Source: Pseudomonas vanderleydeniana (GTDB lineage Bacteria; Pseudomonadota; Gammaproteobacteria; Pseudomonadales; Pseudomonadaceae). Taken from it: a stretch of DNA of 64,000 nucleotides. A program made the translations under genes and the position numbers. This document shows, in pieces, positions 20,187 through 30,363 of the stretch. Location: positions 806,001-870,000 of the forward strand of contig NZ_CP077093.1 of assembly GCF_014268755.2 (NCBI RefSeq). The letters are read 5' to 3'. Under the pieces are notes generated by a model that worked only from the letters and a program-made list of their open reading frames with translations, had not been told where the DNA came from and ran no database searches. The first letter of the stretch is position 1, and the number at the start of each line of letters is the position of its first letter.

Positions 20187-20210
20187 AGCCGGGAAATTCC
20201 CGGCTTTTTT
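20187..20210 (+). terminator. Intrinsic terminator upstream of hisZ
   Basis: AGCCGGGAA / TTCCCGGCT stem followed directly by a T-run: a classic rho-independent terminator for the hfq-hflXKC transcript. Confidence 0.85.
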
Positions 20211-20404
20211 GCGTCTGCATGTTTGATTAGCGGCAGATGCTTGGAATACGGGTTGATCGACCCGACAGGTTTTTCGAGGAAAGTGGTAGACGAAGCCGGT
20301 TTCGGCTGTTTCGTCGCGCCTTGCTTGCGCGTGCGTTAACCATTTTCTGCTTCACTCAAGGCTCGCCTGTGGGCTGGCCGCCCGGATCATAGGGGAAAGG
20401 CGTA

Positions 20405-21592
20405 ATGGCAACGGTAGACCGCTGGCTCTTGCCAGATGGCATCGAAGAAGTACTGCCACCTGAAGCGGCGCGCATCGAAGTGGCGCGTCGCCAGGTGTTG
20501 GATCTGTTCCAGGGCTGGGGCTATGAGTTCGTTGTCACCCCGCATATCGAGTACCTGGAGTCCCTGCTGACCGGTGCCGGCCAGGACCTGGACCTGCGTA
20601 CCTTCAAGGTCGTCGACCCGCAATCGGGGCGGCAGATGGGCTTCCGTGCCGACATCACCCCGCAGGTGGCGCGCATCGACGCCCATACCCTGCGTCGCGC
20701 CGGCCCGAGCCGCCTGTGCTACGCCGGCAGCGTGCTGCACGCGCAGCCACGGGCGCTGTCGACTTCGCGCAGCCCGATCCAGCTGGGCGCCGAGCTGTAC
20801 GGCGATGCCAGCCCGAGCAGTGACGTCGAGGTCATCAGCCTGATGCTGGCGATGCTGCAACTGGCCGACGTGCCGGACGTGCACATGGACCTTGGCCATG
20901 TCGGTATCTACCGTGGCCTGGCCCGTGCGGCTGGGCTGTCCGGCGAGGTCGAGCAGCAGTTGTTCGATGCCCTGCAGCGCAAGGCCATCGACGAGGTGAT
21001 CGATCTCACCGACGGCTTGCAGCCTGACCTCGCGGCGATGTTGCGTTCGCTGGTCGACCTGTGCGGCGGCCGCGAAGTGCTGGCCGCGGCGCGCGTGCGC
21101 CTGGCGGGTGCTCCAGCGCCGGTTACCGCGGCCCTGGATGACCTGCTGGCGATCGCCGAGCGGCTGTCCGTGCGCTTCCCGGACCTGCCACTGTATTTTG
21201 ATCTGGGCGAGCTGCGGGGCTACCACTACCACACCGGCGTGGTGTTCGCGGTGTTCGTTCCGGGTGTTGGCCAGGCCATCGCCCAGGGCGGTCGTTACGA
21301 CGACATCGGCGCGGACTTCGGTCGCGCTCGTCCGGCGACCGGCTTCTCCACCGATTTGAAAACCCTGGTGACCCTGGGGCGTGCTGAGGTCGAGCTACCG
21401 TCTGGCGGTATCTGGATGCCTGACAGCGCGGATGCGGCTCTCTGGCAGAAGGTCTGCCAGTTGCGCGGTGAGGGGCAGCGTGTCGTCCAGGCGTTGCCTG
21501 GGCAACCTTTGGCCGCCGCCCGCGAAGCGGACTGCGACCGGCAATTGATACTGCAGAATGGGCTTTGGCAAGTATTGCCGCTGGTTTCCTGA
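20405..21592 (+). CDS. hisZ: ATP phosphoribosyltransferase regulatory subunit HisZ
   Basis: A 395-residue paralogue of histidyl-tRNA synthetase that activates the short form of HisG in the first step of histidine synthesis. Class II synthetase-like motifs are present ([60 protein letters not shown]). It lacks the anticodon-binding domain, as expected for HisZ. purA follows on the same strand after 54 bp. Confidence 0.95.
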   Translation: MATVDRWLLPDGIEEVLPPEAARIEVARRQVLDLFQGWGYEFVVTPHIEYLESLLTGAGQDLDLRTFKVVDPQSGRQMGFRADITPQVARIDAHTLRRAGPSRLCYAGSVLHAQPRALSTSRSPIQLGAELYGDASPSSDVEVISLMLAMLQLADVPDVHMDLGHVGIYRGLARAAGLSGEVEQQLFDALQRKAIDEVIDLTDGLQPDLAAMLRSLVDLCGGREVLAAARVRLAGAPAPVTAALDDLLAIAERLSVRFPDLPLYFDLGELRGYHYHTGVVFAVFVPGVGQAIAQGGRYDDIGADFGRARPATGFSTDLKTLVTLGRAEVELPSGGIWMPDSADAALWQKVCQLRGEGQRVVQALPGQPLAAAREADCDRQLILQNGLWQVLPLVS

Positions 21593-22939
<1,347 letters not shown>

Positions 22940-22960
22940 TAAGTCGTTGATGTAAATCAA

Positions 22961-22984
22961 AAAGGGCCCCTTCTGGGGCCCTTT
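22961..22984 (+). terminator. Terminator after purA
   Basis: Perfect 10-bp stem AAAGGGCCCC / GGGGCCCTTT with loop TTCT, 21 bp after the purA stop. Confidence 0.88.
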
Positions 22985-23080
22985 GTCGTTTCTGTCTGTT
23001 GTGCGGCACGACCCTTGCTGTGATTATCTTCTAAAAAAGCGTGCCATCAGATTAATGGCGCCAACGTGGAGGAGTCTTCG

Positions 23081-25015
23081 GTGTCGGCCATTCTCTCGCT
23101 GTTACAGAGTCGTTTGCTTCGGCCTGTGTTCGTTACCCTGGGTATCGCCCTTTTGGTGCAGGTTCTGGTGGCGGTCGCCCTGACCCGAAGCACGGTCACC
23201 GCGCTCGAGGCTGACCTGGGCAATCGCCTGGGAGCTGACAGCCAGAAACTCTCCGGTGAGCTGGAGCAGGCGGGCAAGGAAGTGACGTCGAGCCTCGACA
23301 GCCTTTCGTCCAGTACTCGCCAGCGACTGACGGTCGGCCTGTCCTCGCGCCTGAAGGACGAGCAGGCACAACTGCGGGCTGCGTTGGAAAAGGATCTGAA
23401 GGATTCGGCCAGCGACATGGCGCAACTGCTCGCCTCGGTTGCCCCGCGTGCCATGTGGGACAGCGACGTACCCACTCTCTCCGAGTTCGCTCGGCGCGCC
23501 CAGCGCAATCCGAACGTGCTGTTCGTGGTGTATGACGATGCCACTGGCGAGCACCTGACCCGTTACCTGAATCGCGAGAACCCGATCAACAAGGCGTTGC
23601 TGGAGAAAGGGCAGGGCGAGCGGGCGCTGGACAAGCTGCTCAACGCGGCGAAGAACGATCCTTCGGTCTATTACCTCGAGGCCTCGATCAACCCCAACGG
23701 CGTGGAAATCGGCAAGGTGTTGATGGGGGTGTCGACCGCTTCGGTTGATGCTGACCTGAAGGCCCTGGACCAGCGCTTCTCGGCCTTGATCGCCAGCAGT
23801 GACCAGTTGGTTGGCGACAGCCTCAAGGGGGCGGCGGCCGACAGCTCGACCGCGATGCGCGCGCGCCTGCAGTCCGCGCAATCCACGGCCACGCAGATGC
23901 AGGCCAATACGGCCAGCACTGTTCAGGACGCGGCGCAGACCCTGCGTTGGCGCATTGGTCTGGGACTGGCGCTGGTCGGCCTGGGCGTGTTGCTGTTGTT
24001 GGCGGTGGTGCTGGGGCGTCGGGTGGTCAGCAAGCTGCATCTGCTGATCGCGGCGCTCAATGACCTGGCGGCGGGCGAGGGCGACCTGACCAAGCGTGTA
24101 CAGCTCGACAGTGATGACGAGATCGGTCACATGGCCTCGGCGGTCAATCGCTTCGTCGACAAGCTGCAGCCCATCGTGCGTGAAGCCGGGGATGTGGCCC
24201 AGCGTACTGGCGTCGAGATCGGCGCGATGAGCCTGCGCAATGCCGGTGCCGACAAGGCGGCCGAGTTGCAGCGCGATGAAGTTGAGCAGAGCCTGCGGGC
24301 CCTGGAGCGCATGGCTGACGAGGCGCAATCGGAAAGCCATGCCATGCAGGCGGCACTCCAGCAGGTGGTCGACATCCGTCAGGCCACTGATGAAAACACC
24401 CGGACGTCGGCGCAGGTCGGCGGCTTGATCGAGGCGCTGGCGGGGCAGGTCGACACCGGTGCCAAGGTGATCGAGCGCCTGGCCCAGCAGAGCGAGCAGA
24501 TCGAGGTGGTATTGACCGTGATCCATGGTATTGCCGAGCAGACCAACCTGTTGGCCTTGAACGCGGCCATCGAGGCGGCGCGCGCCGGGGAGACCGGGCG
24601 TGGATTCGCGGTGGTGGCCGATGAGGTACGGGCGCTGGCCAGCAAGACCCAGAGCTCCACTGGGGATATCCAGGCGCACATCGGTGCCTTGCAGCAAGGG
24701 GCGCGCGAAGCGGTGGCGGCGATTGGCCAGGCCGGGCGCCAGGCCAACGAGGGGTTGGCGGTACTGCGTAACAGCGCCAAGCTGCAGCAGACGGTGCAGA
24801 CTGCGGTCGAGCAGGTGCATGCGGCTATCGGTCTGGCGACCCAGGCGGCAGCGCAGCAGGCGGAGGGCGCGCATGCCGTGCGTGGTCGGGTCGAGGTGAT
24901 TCATGCCCAGGCCGAGCGTGCGGCGCAGGCGGTGGTGGAGACCACGGCCAGCGGCAAGGTGCTCGATAGCCTGGCGGCACAGCTCAAGGCGAGCCTGGGG
25001 CAGTTCCGGGCCTGA
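23081..25015 (+). CDS. Methyl-accepting chemotaxis protein
   Basis: A 644-residue transmembrane chemoreceptor. TM1 is about residues 12-32. A ~260-residue periplasmic region follows, containing a Cache/PAS-like stretch ([19 protein letters not shown]). TM2 is about 288-312 ([19 protein letters not shown]), then HAMP, then the cytoplasmic coiled coil with the hairpin tip [20 protein letters not shown]. The ligand is unknown. GTG 23081 is chosen because GGAGGAG (23068-23074) lies six bases before it; GTG 23066 overlaps that site. Confidence 0.93.
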   Translation: MSAILSLLQSRLLRPVFVTLGIALLVQVLVAVALTRSTVTALEADLGNRLGADSQKLSGELEQAGKEVTSSLDSLSSSTRQRLTVGLSSRLKDEQAQLRAALEKDLKDSASDMAQLLASVAPRAMWDSDVPTLSEFARRAQRNPNVLFVVYDDATGEHLTRYLNRENPINKALLEKGQGERALDKLLNAAKNDPSVYYLEASINPNGVEIGKVLMGVSTASVDADLKALDQRFSALIASSDQLVGDSLKGAAADSSTAMRARLQSAQSTATQMQANTASTVQDAAQTLRWRIGLGLALVGLGVLLLLAVVLGRRVVSKLHLLIAALNDLAAGEGDLTKRVQLDSDDEIGHMASAVNRFVDKLQPIVREAGDVAQRTGVEIGAMSLRNAGADKAAELQRDEVEQSLRALERMADEAQSESHAMQAALQQVVDIRQATDENTRTSAQVGGLIEALAGQVDTGAKVIERLAQQSEQIEVVLTVIHGIAEQTNLLALNAAIEAARAGETGRGFAVVADEVRALASKTQSSTGDIQAHIGALQQGAREAVAAIGQAGRQANEGLAVLRNSAKLQQTVQTAVEQVHAAIGLATQAAAQQAEGAHAVRGRVEVIHAQAERAAQAVVETTASGKVLDSLAAQLKASLGQFRA

Positions 25016-25034
25016 TCGATAGCAGTTGGAGGAA

Positions 25035-25165
25035 GTGGCGAGCGGGCTTGCCCGCGCTCGACTGCAGAGCAGTCGCAGGGCTCGGGCAAGTATTTTACCT
25101 GCTGCTTCGGGGGGAATTGTCTTGGGGGTGCCTTGCACCCCAGCGCGGGCAAGCCCGCTCGCCAC
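25035..25165. repeat. REP pair (BIME-like) downstream of the chemoreceptor gene
   Basis: Two inverted REP units, GTGGCGAGCGGGCTTGCCCG at the left and its complement at the right, enclose a short unique middle. The outer arms could fold into one long stem. It separates the convergent chemoreceptor and tRNA-Leu genes. Confidence 0.9.
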
Positions 25166-25193
25166 AGGGCGGTGTGTCAGTGGGCTAAAACGC

Positions 25194-25217
25194 AAAAACC
25201 CGCTTTCGCGGGTTTTT
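25194..25217 (-). terminator. Terminator of tRNA-Leu copy 1
   Basis: AAAAACCCGC / GCGGGTTTTT stem with a TTTC loop, 32 bp beyond the tRNA 3' end on the minus strand. A second small palindrome (CTTCAGAATTTCTGAAG) sits between. Confidence 0.9.
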
Positions 25218-25248
25218 GGAGAACTTCAGAATTTCTGAAGTTTGAAAT

Positions 25249-25335
25249 TGGTGCCCAGGAGAAGACTCGAACTTCCACGACCTTTCGGTCACCAGCACCT
25301 GAAGCTGGCGTGTCTACCAATTTCACCACCTGGGC
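25249..25335 (-). tRNA. tRNA-Leu (anticodon CAG), copy 1
   Basis: An 87-nt class II tRNA with encoded CCA. The acceptor stem GCCCAGG/CCTGGGC is perfect. The anticodon arm is CCAGC-TTCAGGT-GCTGG, giving CAG for the frequent Leu codon CUG. A long variable arm (about TGACCGAAAGGTCG) and TTCGAGT T-loop are present. It has its own promoter and terminator. Confidence 0.97.
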
Positions 25336-25369
25336 AGCATCTTCAGCGTTGTCGCTGTTGATGTGGCGC

Positions 25370-25398
25370 ACTATACGGGCACTGTTTTGATCTGTAAA
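25370..25398 (-). promoter_or_regulatory. Sigma-70 promoter of tRNA-Leu copy 1
   Basis: On the minus strand, TTTACA (25398-25393), a 17-bp spacer and TATAGT (25375-25370), about 35 bp before the tRNA. Confidence 0.8.
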
Positions 25399-25593
25399 CC
25401 CCTGTTTTGCTTTTAATAAATCATTTTTTGCCGGTAGGGGTGGCAGGGCGTCTTTCCATCCTGAAGGGAATGTGTCTCCTGGCGGCAGTAGCGAGCCGCG
25501 CGACATAATATTGACTGTCAGGAGGTATTCGCCCTCAACTTGGCTTTTGGCAGAAAAGGGCGGGTAAGAGATTTTTCTGACAGCCAGAAACGC

Positions 25594-25617
25594 AAAAACC
25601 CGCTTTCGCGGGTTTTT
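25594..25617 (-). terminator. Terminator of tRNA-Leu copy 2
   Basis: Identical to the terminator at 25194-25217, exactly 400 bp further right. Confidence 0.9.
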
Positions 25618-25648
25618 GGAGAACTCCAGAATTTCTGAAGTTTGAAAT

Positions 25649-25735
25649 TGGTGCCCAGGAGAAGACTCGAACTTCCACGACCTTTCGGTCACCAGCACCT
25701 GAAGCTGGCGTGTCTACCAATTTCACCACCTGGGC
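25649..25735 (-). tRNA. tRNA-Leu (anticodon CAG), copy 2
   Basis: Identical over all 87 nt to copy 1. The flanks from the terminator through the -10 box are also nearly identical, showing that a whole transcription unit was duplicated. Confidence 0.97.
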
Positions 25736-25769
25736 ATCATCTTCAGCGTTGTCGCTGTCGATGGCGCGC

Positions 25770-25798
25770 ACTATACGGAGCCTCTCAAAAGCTGTAAA
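25770..25798 (-). promoter_or_regulatory. Sigma-70 promoter of tRNA-Leu copy 2
   Basis: TTTACA (25798-25793), a 17-bp spacer and TATAGT (25775-25770) on the minus strand. The hexamers match copy 1 while the spacer sequence has diverged. Confidence 0.8.
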
Positions 25799-25961
25799 GC
25801 CCAATGTGCAAAAAAAATCAAAAATTCTCGCAGGCGCTCTGCCGTGGCCTTTGTTGCGGTTGGCAGAAGGGCTTTTCTGCCATCATTGGTGCCTGAAATT
25901 TCCCGTTTCAATACGCGTATGCCAAACTATCCGGGCATATAGACAAGGTGAAATTTATCTA

Positions 25962-28553
25962 ATGGCCGATTGGCAGTCCCTCGATCCCGAGGCCGCTCGT
26001 GAAGCGGAAAAATACGAAAACCCTATTCCCAGCCGTGAGTTGATCCTGGCGCATTTGTCCGAGCGCGGGTCGCCGGCCAGTCGCGAGCAACTGGTGGAAG
26101 AGTTCGGTCTGAGCACCGAAGACCAGGTGGAGGCCCTGCGCCGCCGCCTGCGCGCCATGGAGCGCGACGCTCAATTGATTTATACCCGTCGTGGCACCTA
26201 CGCCCCGGTGGACAAGCTGGACCTGATCCTCGGTCGCATTGCCGGCCATCGGGACGGCTTCGGCTTCCTGATCCCGGACGATGGCAGTGAAGACCTGTTC
26301 ATGAGTCCCGCACAGATGCGCCTGGTGTTCGACGGTGACCGCGCCCTGGCGCGGGTTTCCGGCGTGGATCGGCGTGGTCGTCGCGAGGGCGTGATCGTCG
26401 AGGTGGTCTCCCGTGCCCACGAAACCATCGTCGGCCGCTACTTCGAAGAAGGCGGTATCGGCTTCGTGGTTGCCGACAACCCGAAGATCCAGCAGGAAGT
26501 GCTGGTCACCCCGGGTCGTAACGCCAATGCCCAGATCGGGCAGTTCGTCGAGGTGAAAATCACCCACTGGCCAACCCCGCGCTTCCAGCCCCAGGGCGAC
26601 GTGGTCGAAGTGGTCGGCAACTACATGGCCCCCGGCATGGAAATCGACGTTGCCTTGCGCACCTACGATATTCCCCATGTCTGGCCCGAAGCCGTGGTCA
26701 AGGAAGCGCGCAAGCTCAAGCCGGAAGTCGAGGAGAAGGACAAGGAGAAACGCATCGACCTGCGTGACCTGCCGTTCGTCACCATCGACGGCGAGGATGC
26801 CCGCGACTTCGACGACGCGGTCTACTGCGAGGCGATTCCGGGCAAGCTGCGGCTGTTCTCCGGCGGTTGGAAGCTCTATGTGGCGATTGCCGATGTTTCC
26901 AGCTACGTGAAGGTCGGCTCGGCGCTGGACGCCGAGGCCCAGGTGCGCGGCAACTCGGTGTATTTCCCCGAGCGCGTGGTGCCGATGCTGCCGGAAGAGC
27001 TGTCCAACGGCCTGTGCTCGCTGAACCCGCATGTCGACCGCCTAGCGATGGTCTGTGAAATGACCATCTCGAAGAAAGGCGAGATGACCGACTACGTGTT
27101 CTACGAGGCGGTGATCCACTCCCATGCGCGCCTGACCTACAACAAGGTCAGCACGATCCTGGAGCAGTCGAAGACTGCCGAGGCCAAGCGCCTGCGTGCC
27201 CAGTATTCGGAGGTGATTCCGGACCTCAAGCAGCTGTACGCCCTGTACAAGGTGCTGCTGGCGGCCCGTCATACCCGTGGCGCGATCGATTTCGAAACCC
27301 AGGAGACCCGGATCATCTTCGGCTCCGAGCGCAAGATCGCCGAAATTCGCCCGACCACTCGCAACGATGCGCACAAGCTGATCGAGGAATGCATGCTGGC
27401 GGCCAACGTCGCCACTGCCGAATTCCTTCAGAAGCACGAGATCCCGGCCCTGTACCGGGTGCACGACGGCCCGCCACCGGAACGCCTGGAAAAGCTGCGC
27501 GCGTTCCTCGGTGAGTTGGGGCTGTCCCTGCACAAGGGCAAGGAAGGGCCGACGCCCAAGGATTACCAGGCGCTGCTGGCGAGCATCCAGAGTCGTCCGG
27601 ATTTCCACCTGATCCAGACCGTGATGCTGCGCTCGCTGAGCCAGGCGGTGTACAGCGCCGAGAATGATGGTCACTTCGGCCTGAACTACGAGGCTTACAC
27701 CCACTTCACCTCGCCGATCCGTCGTTACCCGGACCTGCTGACGCACCGGGCGATCCGCAGTGTGATCCATTCGAAGCAGAACACGCCGCACGTGCGTCGT
27801 GCCGGTGCGATGAGCATTCCGAAGGCGCGTATCTATCCGTACGACGAAGCCGCGCTGGAGCAGTTGGGCGAGCAGTGCTCGATGAGCGAGCGTCGTGCCG
27901 ACGAAGCCACCCGCGATGTAGTGAACTGGCTCAAGTGCGAGTTCATGAAGGACCGCGTGGGTGAGTCGTTCCCGGGCGTGGTCACCGCAGTGACTGGCTT
28001 CGGCCTGTTCGTCGAGCTGACCGATATCTACGTCGAGGGCCTGGTGCACGTCACCGCCTTGCCGGGCGACTACTACCACTTCGATCCGGTGCACCATCGC
28101 CTGTCCGGCGAGCGCACCGGTCGCAGCTTCCGTCTCGGTGACACGGTCGAGGTCAAGGTCATGCGCGTCGATCTCGACGAGCGCAAGATCGACTTCGAAA
28201 TGGCCGAGAAAACTCTGTCGGCGCCGGTTGGCCGCAGCGGCGCCAGGAAGCGTGGGGTCGAAACCGCTCCGGCACCCGTGGTCGAGAAGGCTGGCGAGCC
28301 GAGCCGTCCTTCTCGTGGTGCTGCCGAGAAGAAATCCGGCGACGCCTATCGCTCCAGCGATGCTGCGGCGAAGAACGCCGAAGTGCGCAAGAGCCGGGAG
28401 ATGAAGCAGGCGCTGCTGGCCGAGGCGAAGGCCGGTGGCAAGCCCAAGGCCGAGAGCAAGGCGGGTCGTGGCGGTTCTTCGGAAAAGCCGACCAAACATC
28501 GCAAGGGGCCGTCGAAGAACGGTCCGGCACGTAAATCCAAGGGCAAGTCATGA
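25962..28553 (+). CDS. rnr: Ribonuclease R
   Basis: An 863-residue 3'-5' exoribonuclease that degrades structured RNA and helps cold growth and RNA quality control. Parts: N-terminal helix-turn-helix (~20-85), two cold-shock domains, the RNB catalytic domain with the metal-binding Asp cluster in DGEDARDFDDAVY (~residue 275), S1 domain (~665-745) and a Lys/Ala-rich basic tail. The open frame extends back over the tRNA region, but MADWQSLDPEAAREAEKYE at 25962 is the natural N-terminus. Overlaps rlmB by 4 bp. Confidence 0.97.
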   Translation: MADWQSLDPEAAREAEKYENPIPSRELILAHLSERGSPASREQLVEEFGLSTEDQVEALRRRLRAMERDAQLIYTRRGTYAPVDKLDLILGRIAGHRDGFGFLIPDDGSEDLFMSPAQMRLVFDGDRALARVSGVDRRGRREGVIVEVVSRAHETIVGRYFEEGGIGFVVADNPKIQQEVLVTPGRNANAQIGQFVEVKITHWPTPRFQPQGDVVEVVGNYMAPGMEIDVALRTYDIPHVWPEAVVKEARKLKPEVEEKDKEKRIDLRDLPFVTIDGEDARDFDDAVYCEAIPGKLRLFSGGWKLYVAIADVSSYVKVGSALDAEAQVRGNSVYFPERVVPMLPEELSNGLCSLNPHVDRLAMVCEMTISKKGEMTDYVFYEAVIHSHARLTYNKVSTILEQSKTAEAKRLRAQYSEVIPDLKQLYALYKVLLAARHTRGAIDFETQETRIIFGSERKIAEIRPTTRNDAHKLIEECMLAANVATAEFLQKHEIPALYRVHDGPPPERLEKLRAFLGELGLSLHKGKEGPTPKDYQALLASIQSRPDFHLIQTVMLRSLSQAVYSAENDGHFGLNYEAYTHFTSPIRRYPDLLTHRAIRSVIHSKQNTPHVRRAGAMSIPKARIYPYDEAALEQLGEQCSMSERRADEATRDVVNWLKCEFMKDRVGESFPGVVTAVTGFGLFVELTDIYVEGLVHVTALPGDYYHFDPVHHRLSGERTGRSFRLGDTVEVKVMRVDLDERKIDFEMAEKTLSAPVGRSGARKRGVETAPAPVVEKAGEPSRPSRGAAEKKSGDAYRSSDAAAKNAEVRKSREMKQALLAEAKAGGKPKAESKAGRGGSSEKPTKHRKGPSKNGPARKSKGKS

Positions 28554-29311
28554 GTCAGCTGGAAAAGATCTACGGCGTGCATGCCGTGGAGGCGCTGTTG
28601 CGTCATCACCCCAAGCGCGTCAAGCAGATCTGGCTGGCTGAAGGCCGCAGCGATCCGCGGGTTCAGCCCCTGTTGCAACTGGCGGGCGAGAACCGCGTGC
28701 CGGTCGGCCAGGCCGAGCGCCGTGAGATGGATGCCTGGGTCGAGGGCGTGCATCAGGGCGTGGTCGCTGAGGTCAGCCCGAGCCAGGTCTGGGGCGAGGC
28801 GATGCTCGACGAGCTGCTCGATCGCACCGAGGGGGCGCCGCTGATCCTGGTGCTTGATGGCGTGACCGATCCGCACAACCTGGGCGCCTGCCTGCGCACG
28901 GCCGATGCGGCCGGTGCGCTGGCGGTGGTGGTGCCCAAGGACAAGTCGGCGACCCTGACGCCAGCCGTGCGCAAGGTGGCCTGCGGTGCGGCGGAAGTGA
29001 TTCCGCTGGTGGCCGTGACCAATCTCGCGCGCACCCTGGAAAAACTCCAGCAGCGCGGCCTGTGGGTCGTCGGCACCGCCGGCGAGGCCGAGCAGGAGCT
29101 GTACCAGCAAGACCTGACCGGCCCGACCATCCTGATCATGGGGGCCGAAGGCAAGGGCATGCGTCGCCTGACCCGTGAGCACTGCGACTACCTGGTGAAG
29201 CTGCCGATGGCCGGTAGCGTCAGCAGCCTCAACGTCTCCGTCGCCACCGGCGTGTGTCTGTTCGAGGCGATGCGCCAGCGCAGCGTCAAGGCCGCCGCCA
29301 AGAAGGCCTGA
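28550..29311 (+). CDS. rlmB: 23S rRNA (guanosine-2'-O-)-methyltransferase RlmB
   Basis: A 253-residue SpoU/TrmH-family enzyme that methylates G2251 of 23S rRNA. It has a small N-terminal L30e-like substrate-binding domain, then the trefoil-knot SPOUT domain with the three motifs NLGACLRTADAAGA, GAEGKGMRR and SLNVSVATGVCLFE. Coupled to rnr through an ATGA overlap. Confidence 0.97.
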   Translation: MSQLEKIYGVHAVEALLRHHPKRVKQIWLAEGRSDPRVQPLLQLAGENRVPVGQAERREMDAWVEGVHQGVVAEVSPSQVWGEAMLDELLDRTEGAPLILVLDGVTDPHNLGACLRTADAAGALAVVVPKDKSATLTPAVRKVACGAAEVIPLVAVTNLARTLEKLQQRGLWVVGTAGEAEQELYQQDLTGPTILIMGAEGKGMRRLTREHCDYLVKLPMAGSVSSLNVSVATGVCLFEAMRQRSVKAAAKKA

Positions 29312-29331
29312 GAACCCTTCTCGCAATGACC

Positions 29332-29437
29332 GATCGTTCCCACGCTCCGCGTGGGAATGCCTCCCTGGACGCTTGGCGTCCCCCTGGTGACGCCGAGCGT
29401 CACGGGCTGCGTTCCCGCACGGAGCGTGGGAACGATC
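29332..29437. repeat. Inverted repeat element of a second Pseudomonas repeat family
   Basis: GATCGTTCCCACGCTCCG at the left is matched by its complement at the right, with nested smaller inverted repeats inside. This family differs in sequence from the REP pairs at 25035, 43576, 52015 and 59999. It lies in the 334-bp gap between rlmB and rpsF. Confidence 0.85.
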
Positions 29438-29496
29438 ACAAGCCCTGCGTTCGTCGCTGGAGCATGCTTCAGTTGCTCAAATAATCACCAATTATC

Positions 29497-29525
29497 TTGC
29501 GCCCCTCGCGCCCCTTCTCTACAAT
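29497..29525 (+). promoter_or_regulatory. Sigma-70 promoter of the rpsF operon
   Basis: TTGCGC (29497-29502), a 17-bp spacer and TACAAT (29520-29525). Transcription from here would give a leader of about 115 nt before rpsF. Confidence 0.75.
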
Positions 29526-29534
29526 TGCGCCCCT

Positions 29535-29645
29535 TGCCGTGATGGCTGGCGCATTTGTGCCTACTCCAAGGCAAGACACACCAGTGTCATTCACTCCTTG
29601 TCTGACCGCTTTTGAGTGGCAGGCTACAACCCGTAAGGAGCATTC
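29535..29645 (+). promoter_or_regulatory. Possible S6:S18 autoregulatory mRNA leader
   Basis: The rpsF-rpsR leader in many bacteria binds the S6:S18 complex through a CCG-containing bulged stem. Here the segment from about 29601 to 29633 can fold with outer TTGT/ACAA and inner CCGCT/AGTGG pairings, leaving CCG in position. The fold is by eye only. The rpsF ribosome-binding site (TAAGGAG) follows. Confidence 0.45.
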
Positions 29646-30068
29646 ATGCGTCATTACGAAATTATCTTCTTGGTCCACCCGGATCAGAGCGAGCAAGTCG
29701 GCGGCATGGTTGAGCGTTACACCAAGCTGATCGAAGAAGACGGCGGCAAAATCCACCGCCTGGAAGACTGGGGCCGTCGTCAACTGGCCTACGCAATCAA
29801 CAATGTTCACAAGGCTCACTACGTGATGCTGAACGTTGAGTGCACCGGCAAGGCCCTGGCCGAGCTGGAAGACAACTTCCGCTACAACGATGCTGTGATC
29901 CGTAACCTGGTCATCCGTCGTGACGAAGCCATCACTGGTCAGTCCGAGATGCTCAAGGCTGAAGAAAACCGCAGTGAGCGCCGTGAGCGTCGCGACCGTC
30001 CTGAGCACTCCGACGCTGAAGGCGTTGAGGGTGATGACAGCGACAACAGCGATAACGCTGACGAGTAA
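29646..30068 (+). CDS. rpsF: 30S ribosomal protein S6
   Basis: A 140-residue protein with the S6 fold ([18 protein letters not shown], then [20 protein letters not shown]). The C-terminal tail from about residue 105 is highly charged and becomes acidic ([18 protein letters not shown]), the typical RimK-modified type of tail. First gene of the ribosomal operon. Confidence 0.98.
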   Translation: MRHYEIIFLVHPDQSEQVGGMVERYTKLIEEDGGKIHRLEDWGRRQLAYAINNVHKAHYVMLNVECTGKALAELEDNFRYNDAVIRNLVIRRDEAITGQSEMLKAEENRSERRERRDRPEHSDAEGVEGDDSDNSDNADE

Positions 30069-30096
30069 TCCACGGATCTTTTGAGGAGCCTATTAC

Positions 30097-30327
30097 ATGG
30101 CACGTTTCTTCCGTCGTCGTAAATTCTGCCGCTTCACCGCTGAAGACGTGAAAGAGATCGATTACAAAGATCTCAACACCCTGAAAGCCTACGTATCCGA
30201 AACCGGCAAAATCGTTCCAAGCCGTATCACCGGTACCAAGGCTCGTTATCAGCGTCAGCTGGCTACCGCTATCAAGCGCGCCCGCTTCCTGGCCCTGCTG
30301 GCCTACACCGACAGCCACGGCCGCTGA
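30097..30327 (+). CDS. rpsR: 30S ribosomal protein S18
   Basis: A 76-residue basic protein, [22 protein letters not shown]; forms a heterodimer with S6 on the 30S platform. It follows rpsF by 28 bp with a TGAGGAG ribosome-binding site. Confidence 0.98.
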
Positions 30328-30363
30328 GACCGGGTCGTCGACAAGTAGTAAAGGATTGAGTGC

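Larger units (their letters stand above)
20105..20404. other. Gene-free gap between hflC and hisZ
   Basis: Three hundred bases with no convincing ORF. It holds a hairpin at 20123-20154, an intrinsic terminator at 20187-20210 and a small inverted repeat near 20294-20307 (AGCCGGTTTCGGCT). The last bases contain the hisZ ribosome-binding site GGGGAAAGG. Confidence 0.6.
25336..25648. other. Spacer between the two tRNA-Leu genes
   Basis: No gene is visible. It holds the promoter of copy 1 (25370-25398), about 195 bp of unique sequence (25399-25593) and the terminator of copy 2 (25594-25617). Confidence 0.6.

Noticed and set aside
23102..25195. 697-codon minus-strand frame
   Set aside because: Antisense of the chemoreceptor gene and running into a REP element.
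25133..25961. Frames translated through the two tRNA-Leu genes, including a 5' extension of rnr
   Set aside because: They read through tRNAs, terminators and REP DNA; rnr has its normal start at 25962.
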